Shown here: positions 16,807 through 25,332 of the stretch, one piece after another
How the letters are laid out: the number at the start of each line of letters is the position of its first letter
How positions within the stretch are numbered: position 1 is the first letter of the stretch
The notes under the pieces: model-generated
What the model saw: only the letters and a program-made list of their open reading frames with translations
What the model was told of the DNA's origin: nothing
Databases searched by the model: none
Program-made: the position numbers and the translations under genes
Origin: Methylotenera_A sp044228245
Lineage (GTDB): Bacteria; Pseudomonadota; Gammaproteobacteria; Burkholderiales; Methylophilaceae
Reading direction: 5' to 3'
NCBI GenBank assembly: GCA_044228245.1
Contig: JBGAVG010000004.1
Location: 124,001-188,000 of the forward strand
Length of the DNA: 64,000 bases

Positions 16807-17805
16807 CTATTTGATTCTAGCTAACAACTCTTCAATTTTAACGCCTACTTCAGCTTTGCCACCAAAGCCGGTACCTGGTTTAAGCTCTTTCCAGTGTTTG
16901 ATCACTGCTTTTTGCTCTTTTTCAGGCAATGCCACATATTTCACTTCTTCAATCAGCGGCTTGCTTTGTTCCAGATAGTAATTCACAAAGGCTTTGACCT
17001 CAGGTTTGAAGGCTGCTGCTGTTGCATTGACGTAGATAAAGATTGGACGCGCAAGCGGTTGGTATGAACCATCTTCAATGGTTGCCTTTGAAGGTAAAAC
17101 TGCAGGTTTGCCGGGCTTGTCGACAATGGCTACTGCGGCCAATTTATCCTGGTTTTCTTCGTAATATGCGTAACCGAAATAAGCCAAGCCACCTACATCA
17201 CCTACTACGCCTTTAACCAGCACATTGTCATCCTCAGAGGCAGTAAAGTCGCCACGGCTTGATTTTGCTTTACCTACAATCGCTTCGGTAAAGTAGTCAA
17301 ACGTGCCAGAGTCCGCGCCAGGGCCAAATAATTTAACTGGCGTATTAGGCCAGGCGGCGTTGACTTGATTCCAGGTTTTTACTTTACCCTGTGCTGATGG
17401 CTCCCATAGTTTTTTAAGCTCTGCCGATGTCATTTTTTTAGCAAATTCATTTTTTGGGTTAATCACCACGGTAATGGCATCGTAAGCGATGGGCAGTTCA
17501 ATAAATTGAACGCCAGCTTCTTTACAGGCATCAATTTCTTTTTGCAGAATGGGGCGAGATGCATTAGAAATATCAGTTTCACCACGGCAGAATTTTTTGA
17601 AACCGCCGCCAGTACCTGAAATACCCACGGTTACTTTGGCTTTGTTTGCTTTTTGAAACTCTTCCGCCACCGCTTCTGTAATTGGGTAAACGGTACTTGA
17701 GCCATCGATTTTGATGATTTTTTCTGCTGCAAAAATATGGCTAGTTGCAAATGTGGCTGCAATCAATGCCGCAATACGTAGTGATTTGGGTAATGCTGTA
17801 TTCAT
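16807..17805 (-). CDS. pstS: Periplasmic phosphate-binding protein PstS
   Basis: PstS captures phosphate in the periplasm and delivers it to PstCA. The 332-residue product has a signal peptide (residues 1-26, cleavage after IFA/AEK). The phosphate-binding blocks are KIDGSSTVYPITEAVAEEFQ, VGISGTGGGFKKFCRGETDI and the serine/aspartate-bearing GADSGTFDYFTEAIVG. It leads the pst operon. A three-unit Pho box with a TAATAT -10 element at 17863-17868 lies upstream, so PhoB activation under phosphate limitation is expected. Confidence 0.96.
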   Translation of the reverse strand: MNTALPKSLRIAALIAATFATSHIFAAEKIIKIDGSSTVYPITEAVAEEFQKANKAKVTVGISGTGGGFKKFCRGETDISNASRPILQKEIDACKEAGVQFIELPIAYDAITVVINPKNEFAKKMTSAELKKLWEPSAQGKVKTWNQVNAAWPNTPVKLFGPGADSGTFDYFTEAIVGKAKSSRGDFTASEDDNVLVKGVVGDVGGLAYFGYAYYEENQDKLAAVAIVDKPGKPAVLPSKATIEDGSYQPLARPIFIYVNATAAAFKPEVKAFVNYYLEQSKPLIEEVKYVALPEKEQKAVIKHWKELKPGTGFGGKAEVGVKIEELLARIK

Positions 17806-17862
17806 AATATCTCCGTCAAAGTTAAACGATATTGAGTTAAATAGCTTTTTAATCTGATACGA

Positions 17863-17905
17863 ATATTAGAGTTCAAATATGACAAATTGATGACAAAAAG
17901 ATGAC
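17863..17905 (-). promoter_or_regulatory. Pho box and promoter of the pst operon
   Basis: Three GTCAT cores on the minus strand (plus coordinates 17879-17883, 17890-17894 and 17901-17905) are exactly 11 bp apart. A TAATAT -10 element follows after about 10 bp (17863-17868). This is the canonical layout of a PhoB-activated promoter, in which the Pho box replaces the -35 region. Confidence 0.88.
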
Positions 17906-17913
17906 TTTCTTAA

Positions 17914-17941
17914 ATAAAAAAGGGCCTCAATGAGACCCTTT
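17914..17941 (-). terminator. Terminator downstream of pit
   Basis: Arms 17920-17928 and 17932-17940 pair fully in the minus-strand RNA (one G-U), followed by a T-rich run. It lies 19 bp beyond the pit stop and would insulate the pst promoter, which begins just beyond it. Confidence 0.82.
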
Positions 17942-17959
17942 TCAGATGAGCGAGTGCTG

Positions 17960-18961
17960 TTATAAGAAAGTGCGGCCGAAGTGGTAGCTCATTGCTGCAA
18001 TAAGGCCTGCGCACGGAATGGTGAGTATCCATGCCCACACGATGCGTGAGGCCAGGCCCCAGCGCACAGCAGAGGCGCGGCGAGACACGCCTACACCTAC
18101 GATTGCACCTGTGATGGTATGTGTTGTCGAGACGGGGATGCCAAGCGAGGTGGCTAGAAACAAGGCGATAGACCCGGACGTTTGCGCACAGAAAGCGCCG
18201 GTTGGGCGCACTTTGGTAATGCCCATGCCCATCGTGCGAACGATACGCCACCCACCCATCAGTGTACCTAAGCCCATTGCCAGCTGGCATGAAATCACCA
18301 CCCAGAAAGGCACATGAAAATTACCTTGCAAATAGCCGTTGGCAAATAGCAGAACAGTGATGATCCCCATGGTTTTTTGCGCATCGTTTGCGCCATGCCC
18401 TAAGCTGAAAAAGGAGGATGAAATAAATTGCATTTTATTGAATCGGCTCTCAGTCTTGTATGGGGAAGATTTTTCAAATAACCATAGCACTAAGACAGAG
18501 AGCGTCATGGCAAGCAGCATGCCAAAGAGTGGAGATAACACAATCGCAAAACCGGTGGTGATGAGTTTGCTGCCGATAACAATGCCTTTTGTGCCGGCAT
18601 GGGCCACGCCTGCGCCAAGCAGGCCGCCAATCAGTGCATGAGATGACGAGGATGGGATGCCAAACCACCAGGTGATGACGTTCCATGCGATTGCCCCGCT
18701 GAGCGCGCCGAATATCACCGCATTGTTCACGATGTTAGGATCAATAATGCCTTTGCCCACGGTGTCAGCCACATGCAAACCAAAGAATAAGAACGCAATG
18801 AAATTGAAAAAAGCTGCCCATGCCACTGCGGCCTGCGGCGTGAGCAGGCGTGTTGATACCATGAGTGCAATCGAGTTGGCTGCATCGTGAAAACCGTTCA
18901 TAAAATCAAATATGAGGGCGACGAAAACTAGCAGCGCCATAATAAGAATCGCGTGATCCAT
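17960..18961 (-). CDS. pit: Inorganic phosphate transporter, PiT family
   Basis: A 333-residue low-affinity phosphate permease of the PiT family, which couples metal-phosphate uptake to cations. The duplicated family signature is visible: FDFMNGFHDAANSIALMVST near residue 20 and SLGHGANDAQKTMGII near residue 192. Further blocks are GIPSSSSHALIGGLLGAG and GIPVSTTHTITGAIVGVGV. About ten membrane helices are present. It is shorter than the E. coli Pit proteins (about 500) but normal for the version paired with a DUF47 protein. That partner lies 9 bp upstream, so the two are co-transcribed. Confidence 0.93.
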   Translation of the reverse strand: MDHAILIMALLVFVALIFDFMNGFHDAANSIALMVSTRLLTPQAAVAWAAFFNFIAFLFFGLHVADTVGKGIIDPNIVNNAVIFGALSGAIAWNVITWWFGIPSSSSHALIGGLLGAGVAHAGTKGIVIGSKLITTGFAIVLSPLFGMLLAMTLSVLVLWLFEKSSPYKTESRFNKMQFISSSFFSLGHGANDAQKTMGIITVLLFANGYLQGNFHVPFWVVISCQLAMGLGTLMGGWRIVRTMGMGITKVRPTGAFCAQTSGSIALFLATSLGIPVSTTHTITGAIVGVGVSRRASAVRWGLASRIVWAWILTIPCAGLIAAMSYHFGRTFL

Positions 18962-18970
18962 GATGATTCC

Positions 18971-19627
18971 TTAAATGCGCTCTAATACAACGCCATGAAT
19001 TACATCGGCTACGTCTTCACAGCTATCAACAGCATCTTCAAATATATCGTATAGTTCTTTTGAGCGTATCAGGGTACGTGCGTCGGATTCTTCTTCAAAC
19101 AAGCGATGCATACCGGCGCGCATGACGTGGTCGGCCTCGCCTTCAATCGCACTGATCTCCTCGCAGGTGCGAAGAATGCGCCCGGCATCTTTCATGTCAG
19201 ATAGCATATTGACTGCGTCACGCACTTTTTCTGAAGCGCGGAGCAGAATCTGTGCAAGTGCGACCATTTCAGGGGTAAAGCTGGTGTGGCCGTAGATTTT
19301 CGCACTTTGAGGAATGTCTTCCATATAGTCGATGATATCGTCCAGTGCCATGGCCAGTTCGCGAATTTCCCGGCGGTCGAATGGAGTGATAAAGGTTTTG
19401 TGTAAGGAGAGTAAAACTTCTTTGGTGTATTCGTCAGCTTCAGATTCAATTTTTCTGAGTTCAGCAAAGTGCTCGTCAAATTTCTCGGTATCTCTAACAG
19501 CTGTCATTGATGCCAGCACTTTAGAGCCTCTGACCGCGCAATCTGCAAGGTTGTTAAATAGCTCAAAATAATTGTCGCTGCGCGGTGATATTGCTGACAT
19601 CAATCGACCCAAAGTAGCATTAGCCAT
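18971..19627 (-). CDS. DUF47/PhoU-like Pit accessory protein
   Basis: A 218-residue all-helical DUF47 (PhoU_div) protein. The family is usually encoded directly before a PiT transporter and is thought to regulate it in a PhoU-like way. Visible blocks are FITPFDRREIRELAMALDDI, IIDYMEDIPQSAKIYG and ELYDIFEDAVDSCEDVADV, with the repeated acidic/arginine patterns of PhoU helices. The start at 19627 has a strong GGGGAG ribosome site. A Pho-type array oriented toward this gene lies 165-190 bp upstream, overlapping the start of the divergent aquaporin gene. Function is inferred from family and context. Confidence 0.9.
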   Translation of the reverse strand: MANATLGRLMSAISPRSDNYFELFNNLADCAVRGSKVLASMTAVRDTEKFDEHFAELRKIESEADEYTKEVLLSLHKTFITPFDRREIRELAMALDDIIDYMEDIPQSAKIYGHTSFTPEMVALAQILLRASEKVRDAVNMLSDMKDAGRILRTCEEISAIEGEADHVMRAGMHRLFEEESDARTLIRSKELYDIFEDAVDSCEDVADVIHGVVLERI

Positions 19628-19790
19628 GTTTAGTTCTCCCCAATGAATTGTTTATTTATTCGATTAATTTAACTGCTAACGCTTTAGTTCGTGAGCATAA
19701 AACAGGTTAAGTAATTTTTTTAAGCCGGATATCCCTGTTATATAATTGCCTGGACGGCAACTTTTTCAGTACATTCCCCATTTCAAAATT

Positions 19791-19817
19791 ATGACATAGA
19801 TATGACAAAAATATGAA
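19791..19817 (-). promoter_or_regulatory. Pho-box array overlapping the aquaporin start
   Basis: On the minus strand, GTCAT cores lie at 19802-19806 and 19791-19795, with a weaker TTCAT at 19813-19817, all 11 bp apart and pointing toward the DUF47-pit pair. The 19813 unit contains the start codon of the divergent aquaporin, so bound PhoB would cover that gene's initiation region. Confidence 0.72.
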
Positions 19818-20457
19818 AAACAAGTTAATTGCAGAATACATAGGAACCTTGTTACTACTTGCGGTTGTGACAGGCTCCGGCATCATGGGGGAAGCATTAG
19901 GCGCAGGCAACGCAGCCGTAGCGCTGCTAGGCAACAGCATCGCTACGGGCTGCGGCTTGTATGTGCTGATTACCTTGCTTGCGCCCATCTCTGGGGGTCA
20001 TTTCAACCCGGTAGTCAGCATCATGTTCTGGCGCGCAGGCGCGCTCAACGTCCAGACCTTATTCGGCTATATCACAGCGCAAATCGTGGGTGCCATTTCG
20101 GGGGTCTGGTTAACGCATGTGATGTTTGCCATGCCAATAATTCAGGCTTCAACCAAGCCCAGACATGGCTTGGGTATTTGGGTAAGCGAGCTGGCAGCTG
20201 CGCTCGTTTTGTTATCTGTCATCCGATTGGGCGTAAAGTACGCCAATGAAAAAGTGGCGATGCTGGTAGCACTGACGGTCACCGCGGGATACTGGTTTAC
20301 ATCTTCTACTTTTTTTGCAAACCCTGCGGTCACGCTGGCCAGAAGCTTGACCAATACTTTTGTGGGTATCCATCCTGCTGATGTGCCGGGTTTTGTTTCA
20401 GCACAATTGGCAGGGGTATTATTAATATCAATTTTAATTAAGGTTGAATCGAAATGA
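19813..20457 (+). CDS. aqpS: Aquaporin-family channel, AqpS-like
   Basis: A 214-residue major intrinsic protein with six membrane helices. The two NPA-type boxes are GGHFNPVVSIMFW (Asn-Pro-Val) and FFANPAVTLARSLT. Its partner is arsC, which overlaps its stop by 4 bp. This is the arrangement of ars operons in which the aquaglyceroporin AqpS replaces the ArsB pump and lets arsenite leave the cell. No Shine-Dalgarno sequence is seen before the ATG at 19813. The start is nevertheless firm because family similarity begins at once (KLIAEYIGTLLLL). No arsR is adjacent. Specificity for arsenite is inferred from context. Confidence 0.82.
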   Translation: MKNKLIAEYIGTLLLLAVVTGSGIMGEALGAGNAAVALLGNSIATGCGLYVLITLLAPISGGHFNPVVSIMFWRAGALNVQTLFGYITAQIVGAISGVWLTHVMFAMPIIQASTKPRHGLGIWVSELAAALVLLSVIRLGVKYANEKVAMLVALTVTAGYWFTSSTFFANPAVTLARSLTNTFVGIHPADVPGFVSAQLAGVLLISILIKVESK

Positions 20458-20864
20458 GCGTCACTATCTACCACAATCCGGCCTGCGGCACATCGCGCAA
20501 TACCTTGGCGATGATACGTGCCAGCGGCGTAGAGCCCGAGGTGATTGAATATCTTAAAACGCCGCCAAGCCGCGAAAAGCTGGTTGAGTTAATTTCAAAA
20601 ATGGGCATTACCCCGCGCCAGCTATTGCGCGAGAAAGGCACGCCATATGCTGAGCTTGGGCTTGATGATTTGGGCTTGTCAGATGACGCGCTGATTAACG
20701 CCATGATGCAACACCCCATTTTAATCAACCGCCCGATTGTGGTGACAGCGAAAGGCGTCAAGCTGTGCCGTCCGTCCGAGCTTGTGCTGGATATTCTGGA
20801 AAATCCGGATATAGGCACTTTTACCAAAGAAGATGGTGAAGTGGTAAAAGCCGCATCAAAGTAA
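20454..20864 (+). CDS. arsC: Arsenate reductase (glutaredoxin-dependent)
   Basis: ArsC reduces arsenate to arsenite using glutaredoxin and glutathione. The 136-residue product has the active-site loop NPACGTSRNTL with Cys11, the block ITPRQLLREKGTPYAELGL, and the substrate arginines in HPILINRPIVV and KLCRPSELVLDIL. The length fits the ArsC/Spx thioredoxin-fold family. Its ATG overlaps the stop of the aquaporin gene (ATGA), so translation is coupled: reduction here and exit through the channel would form a two-step detoxification route. YffB-like relatives exist, but the neighbour supports ArsC. Confidence 0.9.
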   Translation: MSVTIYHNPACGTSRNTLAMIRASGVEPEVIEYLKTPPSREKLVELISKMGITPRQLLREKGTPYAELGLDDLGLSDDALINAMMQHPILINRPIVVTAKGVKLCRPSELVLDILENPDIGTFTKEDGEVVKAASK

Positions 20865-20916
20865 AGTCTGCAAACACTTGCTGTATAATTGCGCATTTTA
20901 GTAGCAAGCAATCATC

Positions 20917-22021
20917 ATGGAAGCCGAACAACTTAATCTTATCTCCAACCGTTTGAACGATTTGCGCGCGCGCAATCTTGCCCTTCGGGGGTATCTTTGA
21001 CTTTGAGAATAAGTTTCAAAAGTTAGAAGAAGTTAACGGTTTATTAGAAGATCCCAAAGTTTGGGATAATGCTGAAAAGGCGCAAAAGCTAGGCAAGGAA
21101 AAACGCGAGCTGGAGCTTGTGGTGCATAGCCTGCAAAGCCTGGAAGCCAGTTTGAATGATAGCCGCGAACTGTTTGAGATGGCGCGGGAAGAAAACGATG
21201 ACGACACTTTATTAAGTGTCGCGGCGGACTCTGAAGCACTGGAGAAGCAGATTGCCGAGATGGAATTCAGGCGCATGTTCTCACAGCCGATGGATGCCAA
21301 CAACTGCTTTATCGAGTTTCAATCTGGCAGTGGTGGCACCGAGGCACAGGATTGGGCCAATATGCTGTTGCGCATGTATTTGCGTTACTGCGAGCGCAAA
21401 GGCTTCAAGGTGGAAGTGCTGGAAGAATCCGAAGGTGACGTGGCCGGCATTAAAGGCGCGTCGATCAAGGTTTCTGGCGATTATGCCTATGGCACGTTAC
21501 GCACTGAAAATGGCGTGCATCGCCTGGTGCGTAAATCGCCGTTTGATTCCAACGCCAAACGTCATACCTCGTTCGCTAGCGTGCAGGTATTCCCGGAAGT
21601 AGATGATTCCATTGAAATCGACATCAATCCTGCTGATTTGCGCATCGATACTTACCGCGCTTCTGGCGCAGGTGGTCAGCATATTAACAAAACCGATTCC
21701 GCCGTGCGTATCACGCATATTCCAACTAATACTGTGGTGCAGTGCCAGAATGACCGATCGCAGCACCGCAACCGCGCCGAGGCCATGAATATGCTGAAAG
21801 GCGCGCTTTACAATTTGGAATTGAATAAGCGTAACCAGGAAAAACAAGCCCTTGAGGATGCCAAAACCGATATCGGCTGGGGACATCAGATTAGAAGCTA
21901 TGTGCTGGATCAGTCGCGTATCAAGGATTTGCGTACCGGCGTGGAAATCGGCAATACCCAAGGCGTGCTGGATGGCGATCTTGACCCATTTATTACAGAA
22001 AGTTTGAAGCAGGGAGTATGA
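20917..22021 (+). CDS. prfB: Peptide chain release factor 2 (programmed frameshift)
   Basis: RF2 ends translation at UGA and UAA codons. The reading frame starts at ATG 20917, reaches an in-frame TGA at 20998 after 27 codons, and continues in the +1 frame from GAC at 20999 to 22021, giving about 367 residues. The recognition motif SPF (KSPFDSN) and the catalytic GGQ (SGAGGQHINKTD) are both present. lysS overlaps the stop by 4 bp (ATGA), the classic prfB-lysS pair. A conceptual translation that ignores the frameshift would start wrongly at 20978. Confidence 0.96.
20985..21001 (+). promoter_or_regulatory. RF2 autoregulatory +1 frameshift site
   Basis: CGGGGGTATCTTTGAC carries an internal Shine-Dalgarno-like G-run, the slippery codon CTT and the stop TGA followed by C. 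This is the conserved bacterial RF2 feedback site: low RF2 slows termination at TGA and favours the shift. Confidence 0.96.
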
Positions 22022-23535
22022 GTGTGAGTAATGAACAAAATAACGAAGTTCAGCCAGTAGACGAAAACCACGTCATTGCTGAGCGTCGTGAGAAGCTTAA
22101 GGCGATTCGTTCACAAGGGGTTGCCTTTCCAAACGACTTCAAACCAGATGCCTTGGCAGCCAATATCCATGCGGCTCACGGCGGCACAGAAAATGAAGCA
22201 TTTGAAGCCAGGAAAGTGAATGTGGTCGTCGCAGGCCGCATGATGCTCAAGCGTGTGATGGGCAAGGCGAGCTTCGCGACCATTCAAGACACGAGCGGCC
22301 GGATTCAGCTATTCATTTCTATAGAGAATATCGGTGAAACTGTTTACGAGGCCTTTAAGCATTGGGATCTGGGCGACATTATTGGCGCGACAGGCTATTT
22401 GTTTAAAACCAAAACCGGCGAGCTTTCGGTTAAGGTCACCGAATTGCGGTTGCTGACAAAATCATTGCGCCCCTTACCAGAGAAATTTCATGGCCTGCAG
22501 GATCAGGAAGTCAAATACCGCCAGCGTTATGTCGATTTGATCACCTCTGAGGAGGCGCGTGCGACGTTTGTGGCGCGCAGCAAAGTGGTTTCTGCAATTC
22601 GTAACTTTATGATTCAGAATGAATTCCTGGAAGTAGAAACGCCCATGCTGCACCCGATTCCGGGCGGCGCAGCTGCCAAGCCGTTTACCACGCATCATAA
22701 TGCGCTGGATATGCAAATGTTCATGCGCATCGCGCCAGAGTTGTATTTGAAACGTCTTGTAGTAGGCGGCTTCGAGCGTGTGTTTGAAATGAACCGTAAC
22801 TTCCGTAACGAAGGCTTGAGCGTTCGCCATAATCCAGAATTCACCATGATGGAGTTTTACGCAGCCTATACCGATTACCGATGGCTGATGGACTTTACCG
22901 AGCAGTGCATCCGCGCTGCCGCCATTGCAGCGCGTGGTACGGCAGTGTTGCAATATGATGGGCGCGAGGTAGATTTAAGCAAGCCATTCGAGCGCCTGAC
23001 TATTGTAGGAGCGATACAAAAATACGCACCGGAATACACGCTGGCACAATTGTATGATGCAGAGTTTTTGCGGGTTGAGCTCTACAAGCGCGGTATCAAA
23101 GTATTCGAACATGCTGGTTTGGGGTCGCTCCAGTTGAGCCTGTTTGAAGAAACAGCCGAAGCGCATTTATGGCAACCGACTTATATCATCGATTATCCGG
23201 TAGAGGTTTCACCCTTGGCGCGTGCTTCGGATAAAAACCCCGAAATCACCGAGCGCTTTGAATTGTTTATTACCGGCCGTGAAATGGCGAATGGGTTTAG
23301 CGAGCTAAATGATGCAGAAGATCAGGCTGCGCGCTTCCATGCGCAGATGAAAGCCAAAGAGGCGGGCGATCAGGAGGCCATGTTTTACGATGCAGATTTT
23401 ATTCGCGCACTGGAATACGGCATGCCACCTGCAGGCGGCTGTGGTATTGGCATTGATCGCCTAGTGATGCTCATTACCGATTCGCCCAGTATTCGCGATG
23501 TGATTTTGTTCCCGCACATGCGGCCAGAAGCTTAA
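22018..23535 (+). CDS. lysS: Lysine--tRNA ligase, class II
   Basis: LysRS charges tRNA-Lys. The 505-residue product has an N-terminal OB-fold anticodon-binding domain (about residues 60-165, with VVAGRMMLKRVMGKASFATI). The class II catalytic core follows: motif 1 around FLEVETPMLHPIPGGAAAKP, motif 2 FRNEGLSVRHNPEFTMMEFY, and motif 3 GCGIGIDRLVMLITDS. The length matches the family. It is translationally coupled to prfB and ends at a strong terminator. Confidence 0.97.
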   Translation: MSVSNEQNNEVQPVDENHVIAERREKLKAIRSQGVAFPNDFKPDALAANIHAAHGGTENEAFEARKVNVVVAGRMMLKRVMGKASFATIQDTSGRIQLFISIENIGETVYEAFKHWDLGDIIGATGYLFKTKTGELSVKVTELRLLTKSLRPLPEKFHGLQDQEVKYRQRYVDLITSEEARATFVARSKVVSAIRNFMIQNEFLEVETPMLHPIPGGAAAKPFTTHHNALDMQMFMRIAPELYLKRLVVGGFERVFEMNRNFRNEGLSVRHNPEFTMMEFYAAYTDYRWLMDFTEQCIRAAAIAARGTAVLQYDGREVDLSKPFERLTIVGAIQKYAPEYTLAQLYDAEFLRVELYKRGIKVFEHAGLGSLQLSLFEETAEAHLWQPTYIIDYPVEVSPLARASDKNPEITERFELFITGREMANGFSELNDAEDQAARFHAQMKAKEAGDQEAMFYDADFIRALEYGMPPAGGCGIGIDRLVMLITDSPSIRDVILFPHMRPEA

Positions 23536-23549
23536 GTTTTCTGTAATTA

Positions 23550-23577
23550 AAAAGCCGTCCTGAGTGACGGCTTTTTT
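23550..23577 (+). terminator. Intrinsic terminator after lysS
   Basis: A 10-bp stem (23550-23559 with 23566-23575), a 6-nt loop and a T-run end the prfB-lysS transcript 15 bp after the lysS stop. Confidence 0.92.
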
Positions 23578-23619
23578 GTTGTGGTAAAAACACAACAACC
23601 CGTTATCAAAATAGTTCTT

Positions 23620-23647
23620 TGTCATCAGATTGTCATATAACTGTCTC
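23620..23647 (+). promoter_or_regulatory. Pho box of the phosphate porin
   Basis: TGTCAT at 23620 and 23631 and TGTCTC at 23642 are exactly 11 bp apart and point to the porin gene 50 bp downstream. With the phosphate-selective porin family of the gene, this is a convincing PhoB site. Confidence 0.85.
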
Positions 23648-23697
23648 AAAATTCGCCTGTTGAAAATTTTTATTAAACGAAACAACAGGGGATTTTT

Positions 23698-25200
23698 ATG
23701 AATTTTAAATTACGTAACTTGGTGGCTGCAACACTGGCAGGCACGGCTTTATTAGGCTTTGGCGCAAATGCCATGGCTGATAGCACAGACGATATTGTAA
23801 ATGCGCTGATGGCTAAAGGCGTATTGACTGAAGAAGAGGGCGCGCTTTTATTGAAAGGCCGCACGGGCGAAAAAGAAGCTGCTGAAAAGAAAAAAGAATC
23901 AGCTGTTTCAGCAAAATACAAGGACGGCTTAAGCTTTGAAAGCGGCGATGGCAAATTTAAGGCGTCAATTAATGGTCGCGTACACGCTGACTATCGCTTT
24001 TTTGATTATAACGATGGTAAAACAAATGCAGTTCCAACGACACCTACTACTAATTCAATTGGCAATGTAACAAACGTAACTGATACCTTTGATATTCGCC
24101 GTGCACGTTTGGGCTTTAAAGCAGCATGGAAAGACTATTATGAAGCTGAAGTGGTGGCTGACCTTGGTAATACTACGACACTAGATGTTGGTTATTTGAA
24201 TGTTGCCTGGTGGAAGCCTGTGCAATTCCGTTTTGGCCAATTCAAAATGCCGATGAACCTGGAAGAATTGACCAGTTCTAACAACATCGATTTTATGGAG
24301 CGTTCATTTGTGAATGCTTTGGCACCGGCTAAAGAAATCGGTTTGATGGTACATGGTACGCCGTTTACTGGTGTGACTTACGCCTTGGCTGGCTCAAATG
24401 GTAACGCCAAAAATGCCGAGTCTGATATTCGTGAAGATGGTAAAGATGTGATTGGTCGCGTGACTGCCAACTTTGCTGAAATTATGGGCAACAAAGATAT
24501 GGTGTTGCACGCAGGTGTTTCATTCTCAGAAGGTGATATTCCCCATGCTTCAACTGCAGGTGTCGCTGGCCGTACTGAAGCGCGCGGCGCGACCTTTTTC
24601 CGTGCTCCAGCAACATCAGCAGCATCAACAACATTTTATGAATCTGTTGACCGTAGTCGTTTAGGTTTGGAAGGTGTGGTTGCTTACGGACCGTTCAAAG
24701 TACAAGGCGAATGGATGAAGGCGGGTTTTGATTTCAAATCATCAGCAACCCGAAGCTATGATGCAGATATTAAAAACTGGTACGCAGAGGCTTTATGGAC
24801 AATTACAGGCGAGGCTTATGCAGACGCATACAAAGGTGGCGTATTTGGTGGCTTGAAACCTAAAAATGATTTCGATCCAACAACCTTCAAAGGTGGTTTG
24901 TGGGAGTTAGGTTTGCGTTACAGCGAATTTGATGCATCAGACTTTAACGCCAGTGGCCTTGGTCTAGGCGTGGGCACAGCCGATGCTGCTATAGCTACCA
25001 AGGCAGCTGGTTTCGCTAAGGCTGAAGCATGGACAGCAGGCATTAAGTTCTTGCCGACATCGAATACACGTTTGATGCTGAACTACGTGGATACTGATTT
25101 CAGTGACGTGATTGGCGGAACAACCGGCGGTGTAATCGTCAACAACAAACGTGTGGATGACGAAAAAGCACTTATCATGCGCGCGCAGTGGATGTTCTAA
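23698..25200 (+). CDS. Phosphate-selective porin (OprP/OprO family)
   Basis: A 500-residue outer-membrane beta-barrel protein of the phosphate-selective porin O/P family. The signal peptide (residues 1-27) is cleaved after NAMA. A short charged coiled-coil-like segment follows (about 30-62, rich in Glu and Lys), then a 16-strand-type barrel ending in the aromatic residue of RAQWMF. Family blocks include TFDIRRARLGFKAAWKDYYE, QFRFGQFKMPMNLEELTSSN and VVAYGPFKVQGEWMKAGF. OprP trimers pass phosphate through an arginine/lysine-lined channel; anion selectivity here is inferred. The Pho box upstream agrees with induction on phosphate starvation. Confidence 0.88.
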   Translation: MNFKLRNLVAATLAGTALLGFGANAMADSTDDIVNALMAKGVLTEEEGALLLKGRTGEKEAAEKKKESAVSAKYKDGLSFESGDGKFKASINGRVHADYRFFDYNDGKTNAVPTTPTTNSIGNVTNVTDTFDIRRARLGFKAAWKDYYEAEVVADLGNTTTLDVGYLNVAWWKPVQFRFGQFKMPMNLEELTSSNNIDFMERSFVNALAPAKEIGLMVHGTPFTGVTYALAGSNGNAKNAESDIREDGKDVIGRVTANFAEIMGNKDMVLHAGVSFSEGDIPHASTAGVAGRTEARGATFFRAPATSAASTTFYESVDRSRLGLEGVVAYGPFKVQGEWMKAGFDFKSSATRSYDADIKNWYAEALWTITGEAYADAYKGGVFGGLKPKNDFDPTTFKGGLWELGLRYSEFDASDFNASGLGLGVGTADAAIATKAAGFAKAEAWTAGIKFLPTSNTRLMLNYVDTDFSDVIGGTTGGVIVNNKRVDDEKALIMRAQWMF

Positions 25201-25230
25201 TCATTTTAAGTAGAATATAAACTTTAAAAG

Positions 25231-25253
25231 CCCGCTCTTGCAGCGGGTTTTTT
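25231..25253 (+). terminator. Intrinsic terminator after the porin
   Basis: A 6-bp GC stem (25231-25236 with 25242-25247), a 5-nt loop and a T-run lie 30 bp after the porin stop. Confidence 0.85.
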
Positions 25254-25332
25254 ATCGTGGTGTTTGGGTGATGGCAATTGCCATTTTCTGCAATAAGGTA
25301 TAATTCAGGCTGTCTTGCAATTAGGAAGCTGT

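Noticed and set aside
20978..22021. A separate gene starting at ATG 20978 in place of a frameshifted prfB
   Set aside because: The upstream frame from 20917 gives the normal RF2 N-terminus and reaches the conserved CTT-TGA-C frameshift site; the later start would lack it.
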